NCBI RefSeq assembly: GCF_001573155.1
Contig: NZ_JRWG01000001.1
Span: forward strand, 124,001 to 188,000
Length of the DNA stretch: 64,000 nucleotides
From: Aequorivita aquimaris
GTDB lineage: Bacteria; Bacteroidota; Bacteroidia; Flavobacteriales; Flavobacteriaceae
Reading direction: 5' to 3'
Part shown: piece after piece, positions 24,609 to 32,428 of the stretch
How the letters are laid out: each line of letters opens with the position of its first letter
Position numbering within the stretch: the first letter of the stretch is position 1
Notes under the pieces: generated by a model
What the model was told of the DNA's origin: nothing
Databases searched by the model: none
The model's input: the letters and a program-made list of their open reading frames with translations, nothing else
Position numbers and translations under genes: made by a program

Positions 24609-24633
24609 CAAAAATAGGAATATTTCCTATTTT
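24609..24633 (-). promoter_or_regulatory. umuDC promoter with an embedded perfect palindrome
   Basis: AAAATAGGAA-TAT-TTCCTATTTT (24611-24633) is a perfect inverted repeat with 10-bp arms. On the minus strand its end forms a perfect -7 box TATTTTTG (24616-24609), 4 nt before the umuD ATG. A repressor at the palindrome would block the promoter (SOS-type control by inference). A start 6-7 nt after the box would make the mRNA leaderless. Confidence 0.6.
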
Positions 24634-24702
24634 GTGGATTATTTCCAATAATAATTATAAACAAATACTACTTTCCTTTTAGCGGGATAGCGCAAAATTT
24701 CT

Positions 24703-24710
24703 TAGGTTTG
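24703..24710 (+). promoter_or_regulatory. -7 box (TAGGTTTG) of sdaA
   Basis: A perfect TAnnTTTG element with start expected near 24717, giving a leader of about 10 nt before the ATG at 24727. A TTA sits at the -33 position (spacing 21). Confidence 0.5.
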
Positions 24711-24726
24711 AATCAAGATTGAATTT

Positions 24727-26151
24727 ATGGAAAGTATCAGTGTTTTTGACATGCTAAAAATTGGTGTCGGGCCGTCAAGTTCGCACACTTTGGGGCCGTG
24801 GCGCGCGGCGTTGCGATGGATTGGCGAATTGAAAGAGAAAGGCAATTTTGAAAAAGTAGCGGAAATTTCAGTAGATCTGTACGGTTCCCTTTCGCTCACG
24901 GGAAAAGGGCACGCAACCGATCTTGCGGTAATGTTGGGCCTTTCGGGTTTTGATCCTGTAACTTTTCCTATTGAAAATATTGAAAAGGAAATTGATTTTA
25001 TAAATTCGGAGAATAAACTGAAACTAAACGGCGAACTGGAAGTCCCTTTTTTTCCGAAGCAAAACATCATCTTCAACCGAAAGTTTTTAGAATTTCACCC
25101 GAATGGGATGACTTTTAGGGCAACTTTAAAAGACGGCTCCAAAAAATCTTCTTCTTTTTATTCCATCGGTGGCGGTTTTACCGTAAAAAAGGAACGGAAA
25201 CGCAAAAAAATTAAATTGGCAAAATTTGCCCAATTCCCCTTCCCTATTGAAAAAGGAACGGAACTTTTGGCATATTGCAAAGCGGAAGGGAAAAGTATTT
25301 CGGAAATAGTTTTAGAAAACGAAAAATCATTGCGAAGCGAAGCCGAAATAAACGACGGCCTAAAGAAAATCTGGGACGTGATGTTGGATTCCATGTACGT
25401 TGGCGCCCACACGGAGGGTACTTTGCCCGGCGGACTCAATGTAACGCGCCGTGCTTTTGAGATGAACAAAAACCTAATTGGCGATAGCAAATACACCAAT
25501 GCCGAAGAATGGATTGCCGCAATACGAAATACCGAAGTGAAGTTCCGTCAAATCCTGAAATGGGTTTCGTGTTTTGCCCTCGCGGTGAACGAAGTAAATG
25601 CTTCGTTGGGCCGTGTGGTCACAGCTCCAACCAACGGAAGCGCGGGCGTAATCCCTGCCGTGATGATGTATTACATGGTGATTGAAAACCACGATGCAAA
25701 TTTTGAGGACGTTCTTAAATTTTTACTCACGGCTGGCGAAATTGGCAGTATCTTCAAAAAAGGTGCTACCATTTCGGCAGCTATGGGTGGCTGCCAGGCA
25801 GAGATTGGCGTTTCTTCCTCCATGGCCGCTGGCGCGCTTTGTGAATTGATGGGCGGAACTCCCGAACAGTGCTTAATGGCCAGCGAAATTGCAATGGAAC
25901 ATCACCTGGGAATGACGTGCGATCCCATTGCAGGTCTGGTGCAAATTCCGTGTATAGAGCGTAATGCAATGGGTGCCATAAAAGCAATAAACGCTTGCGA
26001 AATGGCTTTGGATAGCGATCCTTCCAAAGCAAAGGTGCCCCTCGATAAAGTGATTGCCACCATGTGGGAAACGGCAAAGGACATGACTTCAAAATACAAG
26101 GAAACCAGTGAGGGCGGTCTTGCGGTGCAAGTGAATATTAGCGATTGTTAA
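24727..26151 (+). CDS. sdaA: L-serine ammonia-lyase, iron-sulfur type, single chain
   Basis: A 474-residue [4Fe-4S] enzyme that deaminates serine to pyruvate. The beta domain comes first (about 1-160: [25 protein letters not shown]), followed by the alpha domain (about 185-470) with [26 protein letters not shown] and the cluster-ligand segment [32 protein letters not shown]. The single-chain layout is the E. coli type rather than the split SdaAA/SdaAB type. It has its own promoter (24703) and runs convergent to the NTF2-like gene, with 2 nt between stops. Confidence 0.95.
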   Translation: MESISVFDMLKIGVGPSSSHTLGPWRAALRWIGELKEKGNFEKVAEISVDLYGSLSLTGKGHATDLAVMLGLSGFDPVTFPIENIEKEIDFINSENKLKLNGELEVPFFPKQNIIFNRKFLEFHPNGMTFRATLKDGSKKSSSFYSIGGGFTVKKERKRKKIKLAKFAQFPFPIEKGTELLAYCKAEGKSISEIVLENEKSLRSEAEINDGLKKIWDVMLDSMYVGAHTEGTLPGGLNVTRRAFEMNKNLIGDSKYTNAEEWIAAIRNTEVKFRQILKWVSCFALAVNEVNASLGRVVTAPTNGSAGVIPAVMMYYMVIENHDANFEDVLKFLLTAGEIGSIFKKGATISAAMGGCQAEIGVSSSMAAGALCELMGGTPEQCLMASEIAMEHHLGMTCDPIAGLVQIPCIERNAMGAIKAINACEMALDSDPSKAKVPLDKVIATMWETAKDMTSKYKETSEGGLAVQVNISDC

Positions 26152-26153
26152 AA

Positions 26154-26618
26154 TCATTCTTTCTTACAGCTCCCAATGCGAAGGGAATCTATAAGATTCA
26201 GGATTTTCCAACTTTCGTCCGTGTAAACCAACGTAAATGAATTGGCCCCACAATGGCTAAATTTTCCGTCCATGTAATATTCATAGGGCGCCCAAACGTG
26301 TGCAATATTACCGTCGCTATTTACAATATAATCGTTCAACTTTTCATCCCAATCCAGCTCTTTGCCCTTTGTAGCGGCATACTGAAGCAAATCTGACGAT
26401 CTAATATAGATTAATATATTTTCCTGTTCGGTATTAAGATAGGCGCGATTCATGGTCATGTTGGGGTGCATCACCGATTTCATTTTTAGCGTGTCGCCTG
26501 CACGGTATCCATCCATAAAAATATTGATGATTATTTTGGCATTTTCCGTAGAGAGCGATTCTTGGCCAAAACTTTGGACTGCGATAAAAATTGAAAAAAG
26601 AAGGATTAGAGATTTCAT
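26154..26618 (-). CDS. Secreted NTF2/SnoaL-like protein
   Basis: A 154-residue protein with a signal peptide (MKSLILLFSIFIAVQSFGQ). It then has a cone-fold pattern typical of NTF2-like (putative lumazine-binding/DUF4440) domains: an N-terminal helix 'AKIIINIFMDGYRAGDTLKMKSVMHPNM', then strands 'NDYIVNSDGNIAHVWAPYEYYMDGKFSHCGANSFTLVYTDESWKILNLIDS'. Members are ligand-binding or lack known activity. It is divergent from panB, with 71 bp between starts. Confidence 0.75.
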   Translation of the reverse strand: MKSLILLFSIFIAVQSFGQESLSTENAKIIINIFMDGYRAGDTLKMKSVMHPNMTMNRAYLNTEQENILIYIRSSDLLQYAATKGKELDWDEKLNDYIVNSDGNIAHVWAPYEYYMDGKFSHCGANSFTLVYTDESWKILNLIDSLRIGSCKKE

Positions 26619-26632
26619 CTTGAAAATTTTAC

Positions 26633-26661
26633 TTGGTTACTATTCAAAAATAGTACTTTTA
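26633..26661 (+). promoter_or_regulatory. Probable panB promoter
   Basis: TTG at 26633-26635, 18-nt spacer, TACTTTTA at 26654-26661 (7 of 8 matches to TAnnTTTG), about 28 nt before the ATG. Confidence 0.4.
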
Positions 26662-26689
26662 CATTTTAATAGAACCAGTTTTAAAGAAT

Positions 26690-27508
26690 ATGTCAACAGC
26701 CAAAAAAGAATATAAACGAATTACTACCAAAACTTTGGTGGATATGAAAAAGAAAGGCGAAAAAATATCGATGCTCACGGCATACGATTTTACAATGGCC
26801 AAGATTGTGGACAGCGCCGGTATAGATGTAATTTTGGTGGGCGATTCGGCATCCAATGTAATGGCTGGCCATGAAACTACGCTGCCGATTACGCTGGACC
26901 AAATGATTTATCATGCGGCTTCTGTGGTTCGCGCTATCGAACGCAGTTTGGTTGTGGTTGATTTACCTTTCGGAAGCTATCAAAGCGATCCAAAAGAGGC
27001 GTTGCGCTCAGCAATCAGAATTATGAAGGAAAGTGGCGGTCACGCTGTGAAGCTTGAAGGCGGAAAAGAAATAAAAGAGTCCATAAAACGAATTTTGAAT
27101 GCGGGAATTCCAGTAATGGGCCATTTGGGTCTAACGCCGCAATCTATCTATAAATTTGGAACGTACACTGTTCGCGCAAAAGAAGAAGAGGAAGCGGAAA
27201 AACTAATCTCTGACGCATTATTGCTTGAAAAAGCAGGTTGTTTCGCAGTGGTATTGGAAAAGGTTCCCGCTAAGTTGGCCCAGGAAGTTGCAGAAAAAAT
27301 AAGCATTCCCGTAATCGGTATTGGTGCCGGAAATGGTGTTGACGGGCAGGTTTTAGTAACTCACGACATGCTTGGGATGACGCATGAATTCAACCCACGT
27401 TTTTTAAGAAGGTACCTAGATTTATATTCTGAAATGAAAAACGCCTTCAGCCAGTATAGTACTGATGTAAAGAGTGGTGATTTTCCCAATGATAGTGAAC
27501 AATATTAA
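26690..27508 (+). CDS. panB: 3-methyl-2-oxobutanoate hydroxymethyltransferase
   Basis: A 272-residue TIM-barrel enzyme that makes ketopantoate from 2-oxoisovalerate and methylene-tetrahydrofolate (pantothenate and CoA synthesis). Diagnostic blocks are [45 protein letters not shown] (Mg ligands in the Asp of VGDS and later Glu), [20 protein letters not shown] and [20 protein letters not shown]. Length matches the family. It shares a frame with, and precedes by 27 nt, the pseudouridine synthase gene, so they form a likely two-gene operon. Confidence 0.96.
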   Translation: MSTAKKEYKRITTKTLVDMKKKGEKISMLTAYDFTMAKIVDSAGIDVILVGDSASNVMAGHETTLPITLDQMIYHAASVVRAIERSLVVVDLPFGSYQSDPKEALRSAIRIMKESGGHAVKLEGGKEIKESIKRILNAGIPVMGHLGLTPQSIYKFGTYTVRAKEEEEAEKLISDALLLEKAGCFAVVLEKVPAKLAQEVAEKISIPVIGIGAGNGVDGQVLVTHDMLGMTHEFNPRFLRRYLDLYSEMKNAFSQYSTDVKSGDFPNDSEQY

Positions 27509-27535
27509 AATCTGATTTTTAGATTCTTAGATAAT

Positions 27536-28252
27536 TTGCCTTTTAGAAAAATCAAACAATCAAACATACATAGTACCAAAGACAATCTTCAAGTTCTGTT
27601 TGAAGACAATCATCTAATCGTCGTAAATAAACGTCCGGGAGATATTATTCAGGGCGACAAAACTGGAGATGCCCCCCTTTTGGAAGTTGTGAAGGAATAC
27701 ATTGCCGAAAAATACAACAAGCCCGGCGCAGTATTTCTTGGGGTAGTTCACAGATTAGACCGTCCCACGAGCGGAGTCGTTGTATTTGCGAGAACTTCTA
27801 AAGCATTGGCCCGTTTAAATAAAATGTTTTCCGAAAGGGAAACGGAGAAAATATATTGGGCTATAGTGAAAAATCCTCCCCCAAAATTGGAGGATACGCT
27901 AACGCATTTCTTAAAAAGAAATTCAAAACAGAACAAATCATACGCTCATATTAAAGAAGTACCGGACAGCAAAAAAGCAATACTCCATTATAAACTTCTG
28001 AAAAAACTTGACAATTATTATTTACTGGAAATAACTTTGGAAACTGGTAGGCACCATCAAATTCGGTCACAGCTATCGGCTATTGGGTGTGCCATAAAAG
28101 GAGATTTGAAATATGGTTTTGACAGAAGTAATTCAGATGGCAGTATTCATCTTCACGCTAAAAGATTGACTTTGACCCATCCAGTTCAAAAAGAAGAAAT
28201 TTGTATAGAAGCTACCCCCCCAGTTGATGCTGTATGGAATGCCTGTAATTAA
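27536..28252 (+). CDS. RluA-family RNA pseudouridine synthase
   Basis: A 238-residue protein with the RluA motif HRLDRPTSGVVVFARTSKALARLN, in which the Asp is the catalytic nucleophile. Further blocks are KIYWAIV and LETGRHHQIRSQLSAIGCAIKGDLKYG. It modifies uridine in rRNA or tRNA, but the target base cannot be deduced. No N-terminal S4 domain is present. There is no ATG near the start of the conserved region, so the TTG at 27536 is the likely initiator. It follows panB by 27 nt. Confidence 0.88.
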   Translation: MPFRKIKQSNIHSTKDNLQVLFEDNHLIVVNKRPGDIIQGDKTGDAPLLEVVKEYIAEKYNKPGAVFLGVVHRLDRPTSGVVVFARTSKALARLNKMFSERETEKIYWAIVKNPPPKLEDTLTHFLKRNSKQNKSYAHIKEVPDSKKAILHYKLLKKLDNYYLLEITLETGRHHQIRSQLSAIGCAIKGDLKYGFDRSNSDGSIHLHAKRLTLTHPVQKEEICIEATPPVDAVWNACN

Positions 28253-28902
28253 AGCTGAATTAAGTTTCTTTTCAAAGCAAAAATAACAAGTCCTACTCTA
28301 TTTTTTATTTTAAGTCGTTTGAACAAATCCTGACGGTACCCGTCAATAGTCTTTGGGCTCAATTCCATCATAACGGCTATTTCCTTATAGGTCAACTCAG
28401 AACAAGCTAATTTTATAAAAGTAAGTTCATTTTCCTTAAAGTCGAAAATTCTTCCTTCCTCATCGGGAGTTAGAGAATGCAGCAAGGTTTCAGATACCTT
28501 TTGGGAGTGATAATATCCTTTTTCGCTCAACTCTTTAAGGGCTGTGTTCAAAATTTCGGGGTGTATGTCTTTCAGCAAATATCCTTTTACTCCTCGACGC
28601 AACATTTTAAGGATTGTATGTTCATCATCTTGCATGGAAAGTGCCAACACTTTTATTTCCGGATGGTGCAGCGTGAGCCATTCTGCCGTTTCAAAACCGT
28701 CCATCACGGGCATGTTTATATCCAAAAGTATTATCTCTGGCAAAAGATCACTGTCCTCAATTTTTTTCTGGAGGTGTAATCCGTTTTTAGCGTGAAATAT
28801 AACTTGGAAGTGCGGAAATGAATTGATAAGTTTTTCCAATGAACGTGCAAAAAGAGAGTGATCGTCCACTATACCAACTGTATGATTTGTTTCTGGTCTC
28901 AT
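28249..28902 (-). CDS. NarL/LuxR-type response regulator
   Basis: A 217-residue two-domain regulator. The receiver (about 8-128) has the acidic pair in VGIVDDHSLF and the phospho-acceptor Asp in ILLDINMPVMDG. The conserved Ser/Lys positions are in LALSMQDDEHT and GVKGYLLKDI. The DNA-binding LuxR-type helix-turn-helix (about 150-215) reads ENELTFIKLACSELTYKEIAVMMELSPKTIDGYRQDLFKRLKIKNRVGLVIFALK. It overlaps the kinase gene by ATGA, so they form one two-component system. It is the last gene of a four-gene operon whose head lies divergent from the injection-system operon, which makes it the best candidate for binding the site array at 30786-30888 (inference). Confidence 0.92.
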   Translation of the reverse strand: MRPETNHTVGIVDDHSLFARSLEKLINSFPHFQVIFHAKNGLHLQKKIEDSDLLPEIILLDINMPVMDGFETAEWLTLHHPEIKVLALSMQDDEHTILKMLRRGVKGYLLKDIHPEILNTALKELSEKGYYHSQKVSETLLHSLTPDEEGRIFDFKENELTFIKLACSELTYKEIAVMMELSPKTIDGYRQDLFKRLKIKNRVGLVIFALKRNLIQL

Positions 28903-29699
28903 TTTGTGCTTTTATAGGGATAATTTAAGTATAATTGAGTGCCTTTTCCTATTTCGGAAATGATTTTGTATTCTGCATTTATCAATACTGCCCTGCTCAT
29001 CATAGTTTCCATACCCGAGCTGTCAGTTTTCAGCGAAGTATCGAAGCCAATTCCATCGTCATTTGCAGAAATTTCCAGTGTTTTTTCTTTATAATCTAAA
29101 TGTACGAATAATTTTGAAGCTCTAGCGTGTTTCAATACATTAGAAAGAAATTCCTGCAGAATACGGAAAATGATAATTTCGCTCGCGCTATTTATAGGAA
29201 TTATGTCGCCAGTTATTTTTAGGGAGGCGTCGAGATAGCCCAAACGCTTAAATCGGTCAAGCTCCACGTTCAGCGAAGCAAGTAGCCCATTTTTTAGAAC
29301 CACATCGTTATTGAGCACCTTGGATAGGGAACGTATTTCCTGAACGGATTCTTGCACTATGCCCTTTGTTTCCTGAATTTGTCCATGGTAAGTTGCCGGA
29401 GTGGAATTCAACAATACATTAAGCTGGATATTGGCCACGGAAAGCAATTGGCCCACATTATCGTGCAGTTCCCAAGCGATGTTCTTTAGGGTTTGTTCTT
29501 GTATCTCTATTTGTGAATCTGCTAATTCGCGTTGGTAACGCTTTTCTGCTTCATAACGTTCCTTTAAAAATTTGTTTTTTCGGCGCTGAAAAGCAACAAC
29601 GAAAACAATTGCAAAGACCGCAAAAAACAATAGTACAGCAATAAAATAAACTATTAAAAGCTTTTCTTGGGGTAGTAGGGGTTCTCTGTCCGATAGCAT
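28899..29699 (-). CDS. Sensor histidine kinase (HisKA_3 type), single membrane helix
   Basis: A 266-residue kinase with one transmembrane helix near the N-terminus (about 14-37). It then has a short coiled coil and the HisKA_3 dimerisation box NIAWELHDNVGQLLSVANIQLNVLL (phospho-His about residue 78). A HATPase domain follows with ILQEFLSNVLKHARASK (N-box) and ISANDDGIGFDTS (G1). No sensory domain is present in this chain. Its gene overlaps the preceding seven-helix membrane protein gene by 46 nt, so that protein probably supplies the input. Confidence 0.9.
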   Translation of the reverse strand: MLSDREPLLPQEKLLIVYFIAVLLFFAVFAIVFVVAFQRRKNKFLKERYEAEKRYQRELADSQIEIQEQTLKNIAWELHDNVGQLLSVANIQLNVLLNSTPATYHGQIQETKGIVQESVQEIRSLSKVLNNDVVLKNGLLASLNVELDRFKRLGYLDASLKITGDIIPINSASEIIIFRILQEFLSNVLKHARASKLFVHLDYKEKTLEISANDDGIGFDTSLKTDSSGMETMMSRAVLINAEYKIISEIGKGTQLYLNYPYKSTK

Positions 29700-30358
29700 A
29701 TTAAAAATCCAGCAATGTAGATGGAATACAACAAATAGTTAGTCCCAAAGATAACCTGTTTATATAGATTCACAAACCCAGGGTCAATAGTATTGCTGTA
29801 ATAAGAACTATATATAAAAAATGGAGTGGTACATAGATGAAAAAGCAACGCTCCTACTGATATATAAAATGGAAGGCTTTTTTGTACTTGCAGGATTTGA
29901 TCACTTTTCAACAATTCCAAATAATAAAATGCAATACTTAAGAAAACAAACAAAGTCCCGAGAATATTGGTTATAGGCATAAACTTAATGAAGAAATCTC
30001 CTGAAAACACTATTTCCAAAATACTGAATATCAAAAAAACTATTGAAACCCTATTAATAATAGTTACTGATTTTTTAGCCGATAAATACCACTTAAAATA
30101 GTTTACGTAGAACAAATAACTAATTACTGTATAAATATTCGCCCACCAATAATTTGATTCAAAAGGGGTTCCCTTTAAAAAATACAAAAAACCATTCTCA
30201 ACAAAATATGCGTACCAACCAAAAATCTCAGAACACACAGTAATACCTAAAAACCAAACTAGGTAAAAAGTTGGTTTGGATTTATTTTTTTGATAATAAA
30301 CAAGCCCGGTTAGAAATGCTAAAAATTCTACTAGGTGTACAAAGAAAAGTGCTAACAC
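29654..30358 (-). CDS. Seven-helix membrane protein, probable sensory partner of the kinase
   Basis: A 234-residue, very hydrophobic protein with about seven predicted membrane helices (near residues 3-20, 30-50, 68-88, 98-118, 125-145, 163-183 and 202-225). Short aromatic-rich loops join them, and no extramembrane domain is present. It starts 2 nt after the stop of the 115-residue gene and overlaps the kinase start by 46 nt in another reading frame, which implies tight translational coupling. Seven-helix modules are often fused to histidine kinases in Bacteroidota, and here the module is encoded separately. Ligand unknown. Confidence 0.75.
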   Translation of the reverse strand: MLALFFVHLVEFLAFLTGLVYYQKNKSKPTFYLVWFLGITVCSEIFGWYAYFVENGFLYFLKGTPFESNYWWANIYTVISYLFYVNYFKWYLSAKKSVTIINRVSIVFLIFSILEIVFSGDFFIKFMPITNILGTLFVFLSIAFYYLELLKSDQILQVQKSLPFYISVGALLFHLCTTPFFIYSSYYSNTIDPGFVNLYKQVIFGTNYLLYSIYIAGFLICYRTENPYYPKKSF

Positions 30359-30360
30359 TA

Positions 30361-30708
30361 TTAATAGTTTTTTGGAGGAAACCCACCAATACTGTTGTTT
30401 AAAGGCTCTAAACTATAATCATTTGCCACTCCTTGAGTAGTTCCCAATGTAGGAGCCAAAAAGACCGTAGCTTTATCAGATGTTGCGTTATCATACGCTC
30501 CAAAATAAATACGAATTCCTGGATTCATACTTCCGGAACCAGCTTTCACATAGGCCAGAAACTCTTCAAGCTCTGCAACGCTAAACAAAAATTCACGAGT
30601 ATCTCCCGATCCCATGGCACGTTCAATATCAACAGCGCGTGTTGCTACCCAGTTATCCTGTAATTGTTTTGCCGCAGCAACCGTGATACAATTTGATGGT
30701 TTTGACAT
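30361..30708 (-). CDS. Small conserved cytoplasmic protein heading the two-component operon
   Basis: A 115-residue protein (MSKPSNCITVAAAKQLQDNW...) with no signal peptide or membrane helix. The ATG at 30708 was preferred to a longer version that begins in the intergenic region. Visible blocks are an N-terminal helix, 'TREFLFSVAELEEFLAYVKAGS' and 'GIRIYFGAYDNA...ATVFLAPT', the last reading like a beta hairpin. I do not recognise the family. Being the first gene of the kinase operon and divergent from the injection-system promoter, it may take part in the same regulation. Confidence 0.65.
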   Translation of the reverse strand: MSKPSNCITVAAAKQLQDNWVATRAVDIERAMGSGDTREFLFSVAELEEFLAYVKAGSGSMNPGIRIYFGAYDNATSDKATVFLAPTLGTTQGVANDYSLEPLNNSIGGFPPKNY

Positions 30709-30785
30709 AATTAAATTGGTTTTATGGTTAATTGGCAGCAATGTAGTAAAAACAATCAAAAAAGTGCTTTTTGTAACGAATAAAC

Positions 30786-30888
30786 AGGGAAAATCCCCTT
30801 TCCTTATAGGATTTTTCCTATAACCTAACAGGGGTTTTACCTATAAAAAATACAGTGAAAATCCCCTTGAAAATTCAGGTAAAATCCT
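30786..30888. promoter_or_regulatory. Array of five phased 12-bp regulator sites upstream of the eCIS operon
   Basis: Five near-palindromic 12-mers of consensus AGGnAAAAnCCY begin at 30786 (AGGGAAAATCCC), 30808 (AGGATTTTTCCT), 30831 (GGGGTTTTACCT, reverse orientation), 30854 (AGTGAAAATCCC) and 30877 (AGGTAAAATCCT). Successive starts are 22, 23, 23 and 23 bp apart, close to two helical turns, so all face the same side of the DNA. The last site ends one base before the -33 TTG of the eCIS promoter, the position of a class II activator. The NarL-type regulator of the divergent operon is the obvious candidate binder, by inference. Confidence 0.7.
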
Positions 30889-30889
30889 G

Positions 30890-30920
30890 TTGTATAGACT
30901 CTTATGTTTCAATACATTTG
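30890..30920 (+). promoter_or_regulatory. Promoter of the contractile injection system operon
   Basis: TTG at 30890-30892, 20-nt spacer, TACATTTG at 30913-30920, a perfect Bacteroidota promoter. Transcription start expected near 30927. The promoter lies inside a possible longer reading frame beginning at 30904, which shows that the first gene really starts at 30955. Confidence 0.75.
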
Positions 30921-30954
30921 GGTTTATAAGAACAACCAACAGATTCTTTGTAAA

Positions 30955-31548
30955 ATGATTTACGAAACACTAGAAATAGTAAAAGATCAAGTTTCAAAAT
31001 ATTTGGAGCAAAAAACTACGGATGCAAATCTGGTGGTTCTGGAAAATGTTTCAAAATATGAGGATCCCGACATAAATACTATGAGCGATAAAGTGGTGCT
31101 ATCGCTTTTAAACATTGAAGAGGAAATTTCACTAAAAAACAATCCAAATATCAAAGTTAAAAACGGGGAAACTATTTACAAAAATGCACCAGTAAACCTA
31201 AATGTTTTTGCACTCTTCTCGGCAAATAGAAATACATATACGCGCTCGCTAATTGCTATTTCCTTTATTATAGAATTTTTTCAATCAAAAAAAATCTTTA
31301 CGCAAACAAACACACCATTGAATCCAACCATTCCGGCTTTGGAGAATATAAAAGAGTTTCGCTTTATTGCCGAGCTCTACACCCCAACATTTGAACAACT
31401 AAATTATATCTGGGGCACTTTGGGCGGAAAAGCCCTGCCAAGCGTGCTCTACAAAATAAGTGTCGTAAAAATTGAAAGCGACTCGCTTGTTGAAAAAGGC
31501 AAACCGATTACTGAAATTTCTGGAATCCTCAATAACAATATGCCATGA
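30955..31548 (+). CDS. eCIS tube-terminator/cap protein (Pvc16/Afp16-like, DUF4255)
   Basis: A 197-residue protein of the DUF4255 (Pvc16 N-terminal) family: MIYETLEIVKDQVSKYLEQK, then DKVVLSLLNIEEE, NAPVNLNVFALFSANR.TYTRSLIAISFIIEFFQSKK, and a C-terminal 'LYTPTFEQLNYIWGTLGGKALPSVLYKISVVKI'. In PVC and Afp this protein caps the end of tube and sheath distal to the baseplate and fixes particle length. The ATG at 30955 was chosen because the upstream part of the frame covers the promoter. Placing it first in the operon is typical for eCIS of Bacteroidota. Its stop overlaps the next start (ATGA). Confidence 0.85.
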   Translation: MIYETLEIVKDQVSKYLEQKTTDANLVVLENVSKYEDPDINTMSDKVVLSLLNIEEEISLKNNPNIKVKNGETIYKNAPVNLNVFALFSANRNTYTRSLIAISFIIEFFQSKKIFTQTNTPLNPTIPALENIKEFRFIAELYTPTFEQLNYIWGTLGGKALPSVLYKISVVKIESDSLVEKGKPITEISGILNNNMP

Positions 31549-32420
31549 GTTTTACTGCCACATATAAAATTCTGTTCGGTATGAATCTGTACCACCACTA
31601 TTTTTTAGATGATGGCAGTATAGCTTTTGATGCGAATGCTACTTTAAAGGAAGCGCAGCTCAACAAATACAATTTTGGGGATTTCTGTGAAATAATTCCT
31701 TCCGAAGAAACCCAGGAAATTTTTAAAGGGAGCAAGCTAGTTTTCAAAACCACTCCCAGTGGGTTCACCATATATGCGAAAGCCGAGGAAACTGCGCCCA
31801 ATTCGGGAACATACAGACCTTTTGTTAATCTTCCGCAAACAACAGTTTTCAATTTTTTGATTTATGTGAAAGATCCGCTTTTCGAAAATTATTCAACGGT
31901 GAATCCAAAGCCGGCCATTCCCTATTATTTTTCAAACAAAAAACCTGTTTCCGAAGGCGTTTCTTTCAATTATTTAGATTTGGAAACCACTACCCTGCCC
32001 GTAGAAAATTTCACTATAAACCAAACAAGTTATGGTGAAATGGCAAAAAATCTTTCCACCAAAGAAAAGATTGGGCTTTTCGGAATCATTTCGTTGGAAA
32101 TGGCGGGAGACGACACTGTTCCCTTCGACGGCAACGCACGGAATATTCTAAACGCAAACGGAACCATTCCCGCTTTTCCAAAAACCTTCAAACTTCAATT
32201 AAAAAACCGAAGCACCATCTGGAACTACCGTGATGCCTCAACCAATACACTCCTCCACTCTACAGATCCCACAACACTTCCGTTGGCCAAAAACGGTATT
32301 ATAGGTTACAGTTTTAACGGCCAAGAAAGACCTTCCGCATTCCCATCCCGACTCATATTTGAAAAGGACGGCGGCGGAAATATCATAAAAACCATTTCAG
32401 AAATATTTATTAACCAATAA
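31545..32420 (+). CDS. eCIS-associated protein, possible cap adaptor
   Basis: A 291-residue protein with no signal or membrane segment and mainly beta character. Its start overlaps the cap gene (ATGA) and it ends 8 nt before the sheath gene. There is no counterpart between cap and sheath in the PVC or Afp loci. In the AlgoCIS of Algoriphagus two cap-related proteins (a cap and a cap adaptor) have been described, and position makes this gene a candidate for the second. I see no sequence motif that proves it. Other options are a baseplate or cargo protein. Confidence 0.5.
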   Translation: MSFTATYKILFGMNLYHHYFLDDGSIAFDANATLKEAQLNKYNFGDFCEIIPSEETQEIFKGSKLVFKTTPSGFTIYAKAEETAPNSGTYRPFVNLPQTTVFNFLIYVKDPLFENYSTVNPKPAIPYYFSNKKPVSEGVSFNYLDLETTTLPVENFTINQTSYGEMAKNLSTKEKIGLFGIISLEMAGDDTVPFDGNARNILNANGTIPAFPKTFKLQLKNRSTIWNYRDASTNTLLHSTDPTTLPLAKNGIIGYSFNGQERPSAFPSRLIFEKDGGGNIIKTISEIFINQ

Positions 32421-32428
32421 CAAAAACT

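Noticed and set aside
30904-30954. Upstream ATG 30904 as start of the cap gene
   Set aside because: It lies between the -33 and -7 elements of the operon promoter, so it would not be transcribed.
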